Part shown: piece by piece, positions 25,831 to 34,238 of the stretch
Layout of the letters: each line of letters starts with the position of its first letter
How positions within the stretch are numbered: position 1 is the first letter of the stretch
From: a virus
Reading direction: 5' to 3' (one strand)
IMG/VR virus record: IMGVR_UViG_3300006325_000015
Coordinates: 1 to 38,543 of that record
DNA length: 38,543 nt
Position numbers and translations under genes: made by a program
The notes under the pieces: model-generated
Database searches by the model: none
Seen by the model: the letters and a program-made list of their open reading frames with translations, nothing else
What the model was told of the DNA's origin: nothing

Positions 25831-27864
25831 ATGGCATATCTAGTATCACATACTGACCTAGCAAATAAAGGTACTATTACAGTTGAAGATAATACTATCA
25901 ACCAGGTTACTAGTTTAGATATTCCTGGACGTAATACTACGGCTTATGGTACAGCTATTGCAGATAGCTTTTTACACTTACTAGAAAATTTTGCTTTTAA
26001 TACATCACCACGAAATCCTGTAGAAGGTCAGCTTTGGTATGATACTACAGTAGGTGTTAATCAGTTAAAAATCTTTGATGGTACAAACTGGATTTCTGCG
26101 AGTGGATTAAAAAAAGCAACAAACGAACCTGCCGCTAATCAATCAGTTGTAGGTGACTTATGGGTTGATACTGATAACCAACAACTTTATCTTTATACAG
26201 GTTCAGGATGGATATTAGTAGGCCCAACATTTAGTGATGGATTATCAACTGGCGTAAAGCCAGCAGTTCTTATTGGAACTGATAATGTTTCTTATACAGT
26301 TTTAAAAGTAGAAGTTAGAGCAAAAATACTCGCAATTATTTCAACAGATGGGTTTACACCAAAGATTGTTATTACTGGATTTACTACAATTAAGCCAGGA
26401 TACAATTTAAGTACAGCAGACATTACAGGTGATGGTGCCGGAAAATATTATGGTACGGCAGAAAAAGCAGAGAACTTAATTGTTCTTGGAGAAAATGTAC
26501 CTGCATCGAGTTTCTTAAGAAATGATGTACTCAGTACAAGTTTATTTCCACTTAAGATTAAAAACAATTCAGGTATTATTGTTGGTGCCGATAGTGCATT
26601 ATCAATTGGCGTAGAAGGTCAAGCAGGAATCGTTGCCCACCAAACTTCAGGATCAAATATTGACATAAGAGTTAATGATGCTGGCACAATTAAAACAGTA
26701 ATTAGAATTGATTCACAAGCTAAAGTAGGTATTAATAACTTATCACCAGATGAGTCATTAGATGTTGTTGGTAACATTCAAACTGATAGTTCGTTACTAG
26801 TTGAAGGAACTACAGATGCGTCAACTATTAGTACAGGAAGTATTACAACTAAAGGTGGCGTAGGAATTGCTAAAAAGTTATTTGTTGGTAGTGATACTAA
26901 TATTGCAGGATTACTTACAACACAAAACATTGTTCCTAATTTAACATTAGCACGTAATCTAGGAACGTCAAATGAACAATGGTTAAACGTTTATGCACAA
27001 ACATTCGTTGGCAATCTAACAGGAAATATTACAGGAACTGTTAGTGGACGTTCAGGCTCAGCAGATAAACTTGCTAGTCCAACAACGTTTCAAATGCAAG
27101 GTGATGTTTCAGCACCATCGTTTAGTTTTGACGGACAAGACGAGAGTACTAAAACATTTACTACAAGTATTGCAAACACTTTTATTGCTAATAAAGTAGA
27201 AAGTGCTATTAGTCAAGTTGATGATGAAATATTAATTAACAGAATAAGTGGAGATACTGGCGTATTTAAAGTTAATAGAAATAACTTATTTGCTTCAATT
27301 CCAACAATGCCAATTGGAATGATTAGTCCATTTGGTGGAGAAAGTGCGCCTATTAATTGGCTACTTTGTGATGGACGTGAAGTTGCTATTGCATTATACC
27401 AAAACTTGTTTAGTGTTATTAATTATAATTTTAAAGATCAAATATTAGTTACAGCAGGATTTTTCTGCTTACCAGATTTAAGAGGAAGGTACCCATTAGG
27501 TATAGATTCTATGGGCGGGACATCAGCAAATACTGTTACAAGTTCAGCCGCTGATAATATAGGAACACACGCAGGCCAAGAAACACAGGAAGTTGCACTT
27601 ACAAACTTGCCAGAACATGAACACGATTTAAGAGGTCCAAGTGGTGATCAGTATTATGCTCTTAGAGATGTTGAAGGAACACCAAATGATCCAGAAGCAA
27701 TTCAATATGATTCACCAACTGGGACAGGTGCAGGACAAGCCTATCCAACAAGTGGTGGAGTATTAACAACGCAACAGGTACCATTGGGGCAACCTGTTGA
27801 TATTATGAACCCATATATGGCAGTAAATTATATTATATATGCAGGTGTAGTGGAAGAAGTATAA
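25831..27864 (+). CDS. short tail-fibre-like protein with C-terminal tail collar domain (gp12-like)
   Basis: 677 residues. Residues 1-130 are a module shared with the next two genes: two copies of a GxLWxDT...L..YDG motif (EGQLWYDTTVGVNQLKIFDG; VGDLWVDTDNQQLYLYTG). The middle (about 250-480) is fibre-like, with KVGINNLSPDESLDVVGNIQ and NVYAQTFVGNLTGNITGTVSG. Residues 494-560 are a tail collar domain: PIGMISPFGG, INWLLCDGREV, FCLPDLRGRYPLG. After it, LPEHEHDL (His596, His598) matches the His-x-His pair that binds metal in the T4 gp12 receptor tip, and NPYMAVNYIIYAG closes the protein as in many collar proteins. The likely role is host-surface binding by a baseplate fibre. The stop overlaps the next start (TAATG). 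Confidence 0.78.
   Translation: MAYLVSHTDLANKGTITVEDNTINQVTSLDIPGRNTTAYGTAIADSFLHLLENFAFNTSPRNPVEGQLWYDTTVGVNQLKIFDGTNWISASGLKKATNEPAANQSVVGDLWVDTDNQQLYLYTGSGWILVGPTFSDGLSTGVKPAVLIGTDNVSYTVLKVEVRAKILAIISTDGFTPKIVITGFTTIKPGYNLSTADITGDGAGKYYGTAEKAENLIVLGENVPASSFLRNDVLSTSLFPLKIKNNSGIIVGADSALSIGVEGQAGIVAHQTSGSNIDIRVNDAGTIKTVIRIDSQAKVGINNLSPDESLDVVGNIQTDSSLLVEGTTDASTISTGSITTKGGVGIAKKLFVGSDTNIAGLLTTQNIVPNLTLARNLGTSNEQWLNVYAQTFVGNLTGNITGTVSGRSGSADKLASPTTFQMQGDVSAPSFSFDGQDESTKTFTTSIANTFIANKVESAISQVDDEILINRISGDTGVFKVNRNNLFASIPTMPIGMISPFGGESAPINWLLCDGREVAIALYQNLFSVINYNFKDQILVTAGFFCLPDLRGRYPLGIDSMGGTSANTVTSSAADNIGTHAGQETQEVALTNLPEHEHDLRGPSGDQYYALRDVEGTPNDPEAIQYDSPTGTGAGQAYPTSGGVLTTQQVPLGQPVDIMNPYMAVNYIIYAGVVEEV
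26026..26045 (+). repeat. 20-base repeat in fibre module, copy 1
   Basis: ggtcagctttggtatgatac occurs identically at 28056-28075. It encodes the GQLWYDT motif in both fibre genes. Flanks are also similar (aatcct about ten bases before), so this is a trace of duplication or a point of recombination. Confidence 0.8.
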
Positions 27865-29708
27865 TGAGTTATAAGTTAAACAAATCCGACGGAAGTTTAT
27901 TAGTTGATTTAGTTGATGGTCAATTAGATACTACTACAACTGATATATCTTTAATCGGAAAAAACTATTCAGGGTTTGGTGAAGCATTAAATGAAAATTT
28001 AATTAAGATGCTTGAGAACTTCTCAAAGTCATCTGCTCCTAGTAATCCTTTAATTGGTCAGCTTTGGTATGATACAGCAACACAACGAGTAAAAGTTTAT
28101 GACGGTGTTGGATTTAGAACAAGTGGTGCACCAGCAGTTCAGGCTCAACAACCAAGTAACTTGGTTGCTGGGGATATTTGGATTGATAGTGACAATAATC
28201 AACTTTATTTTTATGATGGAACTGATTTAGAATTAGCTGGACCGCTTTATACTAAAGGTCAAGGTAAAAGTGGATTTGACATTGTTACTCTTATAGATAC
28301 ATTTAATAATAGTCATGTTGTAATGAAATATTTTATTGCTGGAACTATTGTTGGTGTTTGGAGTAATACAGATTTTCAACCCGCAACTGGCTTTACTATT
28401 TCTGGTATAACTGGAGAGATTAAAAAGGGATTTACACCAGTTAGTCTTGATGATTTTAGATACCGAGGTATTGCCGACCAAGCTAGTGCATTAAGAGATA
28501 CTTTTGGAAATGTTAAATCAGCGGCACAATTTTTGCCTGCAGATGCTGATTCAACTACAACTGGTTCATTAACAATACAAAACTCAGGCGGCCTTACAAT
28601 TGGGTTAGCACAAAATAATATTTTAAAAGTAGTAGGTACCTCGTTTGTTAGTGAAAACCAACTATCTAATCATGATTGGAAAGTTAGAGTTAGAAAACCA
28701 ACAGGCTTTGTTGATGCTCTTGTAGTTGATACATCAGAAGATCATTTCGGAGTATTCCAATCAGATCCACAACACGCACTTCATGTTGGTGGTGATATGA
28801 AAGTTGATGGCGACTTTACAGTAGGTGGTGCTTCAGTTTTTGTAGAAACAACGGATTTAAAGGTACAAGATAAGAATATTGAATTGGCAATAACAAGTGA
28901 TAATACTCCACTTGATAATGCTGGAGTTGATGGTGGAGGTCTTATACTTAGATCATCACAAGTAGATAAAGAATGGGTGTGGAAAAACACAACTCAAGCA
29001 TGGACTAGTTCAGATAATATTGATTTAGCCGCAACAAAAGGTTATAAAGTTGACGGTGCAGAAGTATTAAACAAGACAGAAATAGGATCAACAGTAACCC
29101 AAGCATTAGGGTTAACACAAATAGGAACACTTGCTGAATTAACTGTTGATGATATTAGACTTGATGGTGTTGCTATTAGAACTACCGCTCCTGGATTACA
29201 AATTGCTAGTACAGGACCTATTGAGCTTGTAACAATAGTTGAAGGACCTAATACTTACGGCGGACAACAAGAAATTAAAGGGGTAGCTGACCCAACTACT
29301 AATCAATCAGTTGCTACAAAGTTTTATGTTGATGATCAAATAAATCAAGAGCCTGTTATTATGAATTTAGACATAACAGGGCTTTCAAATGGTGATATTG
29401 CTACAGTAATTGAAGATGTGTATCCAGCAGGAAATAAGAAAACTGGCTCATATGCTTATATTACAACTGCTTCAATAACAGGAGCCACAGTTAGTGGAAT
29501 TAATGTTGATACACCAGTTTTAAATAAGTCGTTTATTGCAGTTGATTCAAATGGTGTACAGAATGAAAGTGTACTACAGGATATTGCATTCAGTAGTGCA
29601 AGTGGTACTGTAAATGTAACAATAAGTAGAGGATTAAAGCGTTTTATCGTAACAGGTTCAACGTGGTTATTTGATGGCGATTTATCGTCCAGCGGCGGTT
29701 TATGGTAA
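27864..29708 (+). CDS. tail fibre-like structural protein
   Basis: 614 residues. The N-terminal module parallels its neighbours (DISLIGKNYSGFGEALNENL; IGQLWYDTATQRVKVYDG; AGDIWIDSDNNQLYFYDG). Around residues 320-395 it has the segment VETTDLKVQDKNIELAI ... DGGGLILRSS ... EWVWKNTTQAWTSS, which recurs in tail fibres of marine myoviruses and was the main clue. The C-terminal part (about 460-614) contains TNQSVATKFYVDDQI, a fibre-type helix, and ends in a small beta domain. There is no tail collar domain. Translation is coupled to the collar-domain gene by TAATG with a GAAGAAG stretch before it. It probably forms another fibre or a connector on the same baseplate. Confidence 0.7.
   Translation: MSYKLNKSDGSLLVDLVDGQLDTTTTDISLIGKNYSGFGEALNENLIKMLENFSKSSAPSNPLIGQLWYDTATQRVKVYDGVGFRTSGAPAVQAQQPSNLVAGDIWIDSDNNQLYFYDGTDLELAGPLYTKGQGKSGFDIVTLIDTFNNSHVVMKYFIAGTIVGVWSNTDFQPATGFTISGITGEIKKGFTPVSLDDFRYRGIADQASALRDTFGNVKSAAQFLPADADSTTTGSLTIQNSGGLTIGLAQNNILKVVGTSFVSENQLSNHDWKVRVRKPTGFVDALVVDTSEDHFGVFQSDPQHALHVGGDMKVDGDFTVGGASVFVETTDLKVQDKNIELAITSDNTPLDNAGVDGGGLILRSSQVDKEWVWKNTTQAWTSSDNIDLAATKGYKVDGAEVLNKTEIGSTVTQALGLTQIGTLAELTVDDIRLDGVAIRTTAPGLQIASTGPIELVTIVEGPNTYGGQQEIKGVADPTTNQSVATKFYVDDQINQEPVIMNLDITGLSNGDIATVIEDVYPAGNKKTGSYAYITTASITGATVSGINVDTPVLNKSFIAVDSNGVQNESVLQDIAFSSASGTVNVTISRGLKRFIVTGSTWLFDGDLSSSGGLW
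28056..28075 (+). repeat. 20-base repeat in fibre module, copy 2
   Basis: Identical to 26026-26045, in the same codon frame and at the same place in the shared N-terminal module. Confidence 0.8.
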
Positions 29709-29713
29709 TAAAC

Positions 29714-29721
29714 GATAAATA
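29714..29721 (+). promoter_or_regulatory. T4-like late promoter upstream of the third fibre gene
   Basis: GATAAATA in a 33-base gap, with its end 21 bases before the ATG at 29742; AGGGG follows as ribosome site. Seven of eight positions match TATAAATA, the best match of the five. Confidence 0.75.
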
Positions 29722-29741
29722 TACTTAATAGGGGTTAAACT

Positions 29742-31247
29742 ATGGCATATACAATAGACAGATATAACGGAGTAACATTAGTAGTCGTAGAAGACGGCAC
29801 AGTTGACCAAACTACTGATATTAAATTAGTAGGTAAAAACTATGCTGGATACGGCGAAATTCAAAATGAAAACTTCCTTCATATGCTCGAGAACTTTAGT
29901 GGTGCGGCACAACCGCCAAAAGCTATCTCAGGGCAAATTTGGTTTGACGCTACATCAAGTAAATTAAAATTTTATGACGGAACTAAATTCCGTACAACGG
30001 GTGGTGCTGAAGTTGCCGTTACAGCTCCGGCAGGATTAGCTACTGGTGATTTATGGTGGGATTCTGCAAATGAACAATTATACGCTTTTAACGGAACAGG
30101 CTATGTATTAATAGGACCTCAAGGTATTGGTAGTACTGTTTCACAAATGGTTACTGCAACCGTTCGTGATACTACTAGTGTAAACAGAATTATTATTAAA
30201 GCAATTGTTAATGATGAAGTAATCTTTATTATTAGCTCAATAGCATTTACAATAGACTCAACAGACCCAACTAACGCTATTACTGGCTTTGACAGTATTA
30301 AAAAGGGTATAACATTACGTAATACAACAAACGCAACAGGTGGTGTAACTAGTTCAACAGATTTTTATTGGGGAACTGCAAGTAATGCCTTACTATTAAA
30401 TGGTAAATCTGACACAGATTTTGCTCTTGCAGGATCAGGCGCATTTACGGGATTAACAACTTTCGCAGATGCTGGTATTGCCATTGGTGATTCCAATGAC
30501 ATGAAGATTTACATTGAAAATGATAATGAAGGTGTTATACAAAATCAGGTTGGTACAAAGATTAAATTTAAAGTTGACGATGATGTAGGTGTTGTTAAAG
30601 AACCACTTACAATTACAGCCGTAGGAATGTATCCACCAATAACAGATACATTTGAATTAGGAACAGCTTCATTAAAATTTGCAAATATTTATTCAACTGT
30701 TTTTACAGGACTGGCTTCACAAGCTGAAACACTTAAAGTAGGTGCTAATTTTAGATCCGCAGATGTAGCCGCAACTAATAATACAGTTGCAGTTAGAGAT
30801 GGTAGCGGTAATTTATTTGCAAACCTATTTACAGGTACAGCTACAGCGGCACAATACGCTGACTTGGCAGAGAAATACACAACTGATCAAGAATATGCTA
30901 TTGGTACAGTCGTAGCAGTATCAGGCGATGCAGGTTCAGAACTTAAAGAATGTGATGTAACAAACGAAGATAAGATTTTAGGATTTATTGCACCAGCACC
31001 AGTAGGTGTTGTTAGTGAAAATCCAGCTTTCTTAATGAACAAAGATGCATCAGGACAAAATATTGCACTTAAAGGTAGAGTTCCAGTAAGAGTAATTGGC
31101 CCTGTAGACAAAGGGCAATCTATTTACGCAGGTCCATCCGGAAAAGCAACTACAGTAATTGAGAATGGCGCATTAATTGTAGGTGTTGCACTCGAATCAA
31201 ATGCTAGTACTTCTGAAAAACTAGTGGAATGCATATTAAAGGTATAA
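29742..31247 (+). CDS. tail fibre-like structural protein with GRVPV-type C-terminal domain
   Basis: 501 residues. It starts with the same double GxLWxD module as the two preceding genes (SGQIWFDATSSKLKFYDG; TGDLWWDSANEQLYAFNG). The middle (about 255-350) has DTFELGTASLKFANIYSTVF, a fibre strand pattern also present in the collar-domain gene (TLARNLGTSNEQWLNVYAQT). Residues 370-501 form a distinct domain: YADLAEKYTTDQEYAIGTVV, NPAFLMN, ALKGRVPVRVIGPVDKGQSI. This domain recurs at the ends of marine phage fibre and structural proteins and resembles C-terminal domains of the DLAEYY...PGTV type. Whether it is enzymatic (self-cleaving) cannot be told from the sequence. It has its own late promoter. 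Confidence 0.65.
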   Translation: MAYTIDRYNGVTLVVVEDGTVDQTTDIKLVGKNYAGYGEIQNENFLHMLENFSGAAQPPKAISGQIWFDATSSKLKFYDGTKFRTTGGAEVAVTAPAGLATGDLWWDSANEQLYAFNGTGYVLIGPQGIGSTVSQMVTATVRDTTSVNRIIIKAIVNDEVIFIISSIAFTIDSTDPTNAITGFDSIKKGITLRNTTNATGGVTSSTDFYWGTASNALLLNGKSDTDFALAGSGAFTGLTTFADAGIAIGDSNDMKIYIENDNEGVIQNQVGTKIKFKVDDDVGVVKEPLTITAVGMYPPITDTFELGTASLKFANIYSTVFTGLASQAETLKVGANFRSADVAATNNTVAVRDGSGNLFANLFTGTATAAQYADLAEKYTTDQEYAIGTVVAVSGDAGSELKECDVTNEDKILGFIAPAPVGVVSENPAFLMNKDASGQNIALKGRVPVRVIGPVDKGQSIYAGPSGKATTVIENGALIVGVALESNASTSEKLVECILKV

Positions 31248-31251
31248 GAAC

Positions 31252-32157
31252 ATGGCAGTAGGCGATATTATTACAGCGGCTCGATACAATAATTTACAGA
31301 GTCGAGTTGCTACGATTATGGGAAATGGCTCCGGAGACGACGGATATGGCCAATCCTTGAATAGTTCTCAAGTTGCCGTAGCAGAAACAGTAACAGCAAC
31401 TCACATGGCGTTATTGTTTAATGATATAGAGGCTGGTATAAAACACCAATCAAACTTAGGCCCTGCCGAAATTGTAATTATTGACGTAGCAGATGTAATT
31501 GAAGATAGTAACTCTGTTAATAAAAAGGGTGTTGCTCAGTTTGAAAGTGAAACTACTACATTAGAAAATAATAAATTCGCAATTGATGTAAATCAAGGTA
31601 CTGCTGAAGCGGCCGTTCAAGGTCAGTATACTACTGATTGGAATGGTCAACTTGATCATTTAGTAAATGTGACGTTTACAGATGGTAATCATGCAAGGCA
31701 TTTCTTTAATGCAGGCGGCGAAGTTCGTTTTTCAGCAAATCTTCAGTCATTTCCAGCTGAAGCTAAATCAATTAATTGGGCTACAATATTATCTAATATG
31801 CAAACAATAAAATTTAACTATACAGCCACGTCAGCAACAGGATCAGGTACTGGTTCAGCTATTGGTTATCATGATCTTACTACAAGTTTCCAAGCAATTT
31901 TTGACAAACAAGGCTCGGCACCATATGCAGAAAACCATTATATTATTGAAGTAAAAGGTGATGTAGCAGTAGATCCATCAGTATTACAATTTAGAGTTAA
32001 TTTTGATGATGATGATCCTACAGAGCCAGGTACACCAACTGATGAATTAGTTAGTGGTACCCTTACAAGTATTGTTACACAATTCCGTCCTACTGGCGTA
32101 AACGTTTCGGTTCCAACACCAACGTATGCCAACGATCCTGGCAGTAACTTAACCTAA
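31252..32157 (+). CDS. virion structural protein, unknown function
   Basis: 301 residues, 4 bases after the fibre gene. The opening MAVGDIITAARYNNLQSRVA is the kind of N-terminus found on tail and fibre proteins that attach by an N-terminal helix. The middle contains LVNVTFTDGNHARHFFNAGG followed by EVRFSANL. I recall this layout from structural proteins of marine phages, without a known function. The C-terminal third (about 225-301) is beta-rich and ends in an acidic and Pro/Thr-rich tail (DDDDPTEPGTPTDE). It is the last gene of the structural block, so a terminal fibre or adhesin component is plausible. Confidence 0.55.
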   Translation: MAVGDIITAARYNNLQSRVATIMGNGSGDDGYGQSLNSSQVAVAETVTATHMALLFNDIEAGIKHQSNLGPAEIVIIDVADVIEDSNSVNKKGVAQFESETTTLENNKFAIDVNQGTAEAAVQGQYTTDWNGQLDHLVNVTFTDGNHARHFFNAGGEVRFSANLQSFPAEAKSINWATILSNMQTIKFNYTATSATGSGTGSAIGYHDLTTSFQAIFDKQGSAPYAENHYIIEVKGDVAVDPSVLQFRVNFDDDDPTEPGTPTDELVSGTLTSIVTQFRPTGVNVSVPTPTYANDPGSNLT

Positions 32158-32182
32158 TTTAACATCTCCAAGCTAAATTTCC

Positions 32183-32190
32183 TGTAAATA
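32183..32190 (+). promoter_or_regulatory. T4-like late promoter upstream of the sugar/radical SAM cassette
   Basis: TGTAAATA in the 56-base gap, with its end 24 bases before the ATG at 32214 and GGAG (32204-32207) between. It is the last promoter-like site seen before the window end; downstream genes are packed without gaps. Confidence 0.6.
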
Positions 32191-32213
32191 CACACGTATT
32201 ATAGGAGATAGTT

Positions 32214-32570
32214 ATGGATGAACGGTTATCTAAAGCATTAGACTTTTCTAATTATATGGTAACGCTCAATAACCAAAAGCGTGTTTTAAAAGAAAAGTAT
32301 TATCAAAGTGCTGTTCATTATTTTAATGGTGGTCAATTTTCAGTAACTAAAGAATTAATTACTTTTGTAAGTATGCTTATTAATAAAGGTAATGATTCTG
32401 ATATAGTTTTGCTTGATGATAATGATACACCGATTAAGATTGACGATTTAATTAAATTTTTTGATGATGTACTCGATATTTATTTTACAGCAACAAATGA
32501 ATATCAAACAGAGTACGAAAAGATTAGAACTAAAAGATCTGTATCTGGATTAGTTGATGAGCAAGAATAA
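32214..32570 (+). CDS. small conserved phage protein, unknown function
   Basis: 118 residues, mostly helical and acidic, with no signal or membrane segment. It has a Lys/Tyr-rich helix LNNQKRVLKEKYYQSAVHYF, a second helix FSVTKELITFVSMLINK, and an acidic segment IVLLDDNDTPIKIDDLIKFF. Small proteins of this type often follow structural genes in marine T4-like phages, but I do not recognise a function. A fibre chaperone or assembly helper is possible given its place after the fibre genes. It overlaps the following gene by 14 bases. Confidence 0.6.
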   Translation: MDERLSKALDFSNYMVTLNNQKRVLKEKYYQSAVHYFNGGQFSVTKELITFVSMLINKGNDSDIVLLDDNDTPIKIDDLIKFFDDVLDIYFTATNEYQTEYEKIRTKRSVSGLVDEQE

Positions 32571-33408
32571 AGGTATATTAATTTTTGCTCGAAATAATGC
32601 CCAAATAGATTACGTAAAACAAGCACATTTTCTAGCAAAGCGTATTAAGGAATACTTAAATCTTCCTACATCTATAGTTACGGATAGTGTTAATTACCTT
32701 AAAGATACATATAAAGATTATAAAACAGTTTTTGACCAAGTCATTGAAGTGCCAGTTGCGTGTTCACCAAGTGTAAAACGTTATTATGATGGTACTAATA
32801 TCTTTAAACAACTAGAATTTAAAAATGATTTAAGAACTAGTGCGTTTGATTTAACACCATATGATGAAACACTAATGTTGGATAGTGATTATGTTATAAG
32901 TGATTCTTTGTTTAAGCATTGTTTTACACAGGACCATGATTTTTTAATTTATAAAGAAGCACATGATTTAAGTGGTTTTAGAGATCATGCACAATTTGTT
33001 CATGTTAGTGATACTAGTGTTGATTTCTATTGGGCAACGTGTGTATTTTTTAGAAAAACAGAAACTAATAAGATATTTTTTGAACTAACAAAGCATATCC
33101 AAGAAAATTGGGGCCATTATAATAGTATCTTTCAAATTAACAAGGGCACGTTTCGTAATGACTGGGTGTTTAGTATTGCTATTCATATAATGAATGGATA
33201 TCAACGTGGGGATTTTTCTCATAAAATGCCAGGTAAAATGTTTTTTATAAGTGACAAGGACATTTTGTGGAAATTAAAAGATGATAACTTTTTGTTCTTA
33301 ATACAAAAGGAAAATTATTTAGGAGAATATACGCCACTAAGAATAAGAGGTACTAGTGTTCATGTAATTAACAAGTTTAGCCTTAATAGGATAATAGACA
33401 ATGCGTAA
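32557..33408 (+). CDS. GT-A-type glycosyltransferase-like protein, copy 1
   Basis: 283 residues. A Rossmann-like start (KGILIFARNNAQIDYVKQAH) is followed by TPYDETLMLDSDYVI, where DSD (residues 109-111) is the metal and nucleotide-sugar binding DxD of GT-A enzymes. Later, NKGTFRNDWVFSIAIHIMNG resembles the acceptor-side motif of family 8-like enzymes. It is a paralogue of the next gene: both share A(R/Q)N..(I/D)DYVKQA..LA and YDET..LD(S/T)D. There is no signal peptide or membrane helix, so it should act in the cytoplasm. TTG at 32554 could also start it, but ATG at 32557 is preferred; GGAT lies about 8 bases upstream. Donor sugar and acceptor cannot be deduced. Confidence 0.7.
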   Translation: MSKNKGILIFARNNAQIDYVKQAHFLAKRIKEYLNLPTSIVTDSVNYLKDTYKDYKTVFDQVIEVPVACSPSVKRYYDGTNIFKQLEFKNDLRTSAFDLTPYDETLMLDSDYVISDSLFKHCFTQDHDFLIYKEAHDLSGFRDHAQFVHVSDTSVDFYWATCVFFRKTETNKIFFELTKHIQENWGHYNSIFQINKGTFRNDWVFSIAIHIMNGYQRGDFSHKMPGKMFFISDKDILWKLKDDNFLFLIQKENYLGEYTPLRIRGTSVHVINKFSLNRIIDNA

Positions 33409-34237
33409 AGGTTTCGTATTTTTAGCACAAAATAGTGAGGACGATTATGTAAAACAAGCGTGTCTATTAGCTATGAGCTTAAAAGCAACTCAAAAAGATT
33501 GTAATATTTGTTTGGTTACTAATGATACAGTTCCAAACAGGTATCATAAATTATTTGATGACATTAAAGAAATACCATGGAATGATAGTGCAGAAAATAA
33601 AGACTGGAAAGTAGATAATCGTTGGAAGTTGTATCATGCATCACCATATGACGAAACAATTGTGCTTGATACTGATATGTTAGTATTACAAAACTTAGAT
33701 ACATGGTGGACTTTTTTAAAAAATTATGATTTATTTTTTGTTAGTAATGTTTACACGTATAGAGGAGAGTTAATAACAAGCGATTATTATCGTAAAACTT
33801 TTACTGCAAATAAGTTACCAAATTTATATGCAGGATTTCATTATTTTAAAAAGTCAGAGTTTGCAAAAGAGTTTTATACATGGTTAGAATTGGTAATGAA
33901 TAATTGGGAACTGTTTTATAGCAAGTATGCTAAAGAATTATACCAAAAAAGTTTAAGTGTAGATTTAAGTGCGGCAATAGTTGCTAAAATACTTGACTGT
34001 GATAAGAAGATTACAAATAATAAATGTTTATTTCCGAGTTTTATACATATGAAACCATATGTGCAAGGGTGGGAACAGCCTGGTAGTAAATGGCAGAACC
34101 GTGTAGGTAGTTATTTAACGCCAGAATTAAAATTAAAAATAGGAAATCATATGCAACAAGGAATCTTTCATTATACTGAGAACGATTTTGTTACGCATGA
34201 CAAAATTAAGAAATATAGAAAGTGGGTAGGAGTATAA
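33401..34237 (+). CDS. GT-A-type glycosyltransferase-like protein, copy 2
   Basis: 278 residues, paralogous to the preceding gene and overlapping it by 8 bases. N-terminal FVFLAQNSEDDYVKQACLLA is the nucleotide-sugar fold start. HASPYDETIVLDTDMLVLQN contains the DxD motif (DTD, 90-92). NLYAGFHYFKKSEFAKEF is typical of family 8-like acceptor regions, and IHMKPYVQGW near 230 supplies a late His/Lys-containing motif as in these enzymes. The pair suggests duplication followed by specialisation for two successive transfers, or a heteromer. Cytoplasmic; substrates unknown. Confidence 0.75.
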   Translation: MRKGFVFLAQNSEDDYVKQACLLAMSLKATQKDCNICLVTNDTVPNRYHKLFDDIKEIPWNDSAENKDWKVDNRWKLYHASPYDETIVLDTDMLVLQNLDTWWTFLKNYDLFFVSNVYTYRGELITSDYYRKTFTANKLPNLYAGFHYFKKSEFAKEFYTWLELVMNNWELFYSKYAKELYQKSLSVDLSAAIVAKILDCDKKITNNKCLFPSFIHMKPYVQGWEQPGSKWQNRVGSYLTPELKLKIGNHMQQGIFHYTENDFVTHDKIKKYRKWVGV

Positions 34238-34238
34238 T

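Noticed and set aside
32158-32213. Rho-independent terminator after the structural block
   Set aside because: No stable GC stem followed by a T run was found in the gap; read-through into the cassette is possible.
32554-32556. TTG at 32554 as the start of the first glycosyltransferase-like gene
   Set aside because: The ATG three bases later is stronger and has suitable spacing to GGAT.
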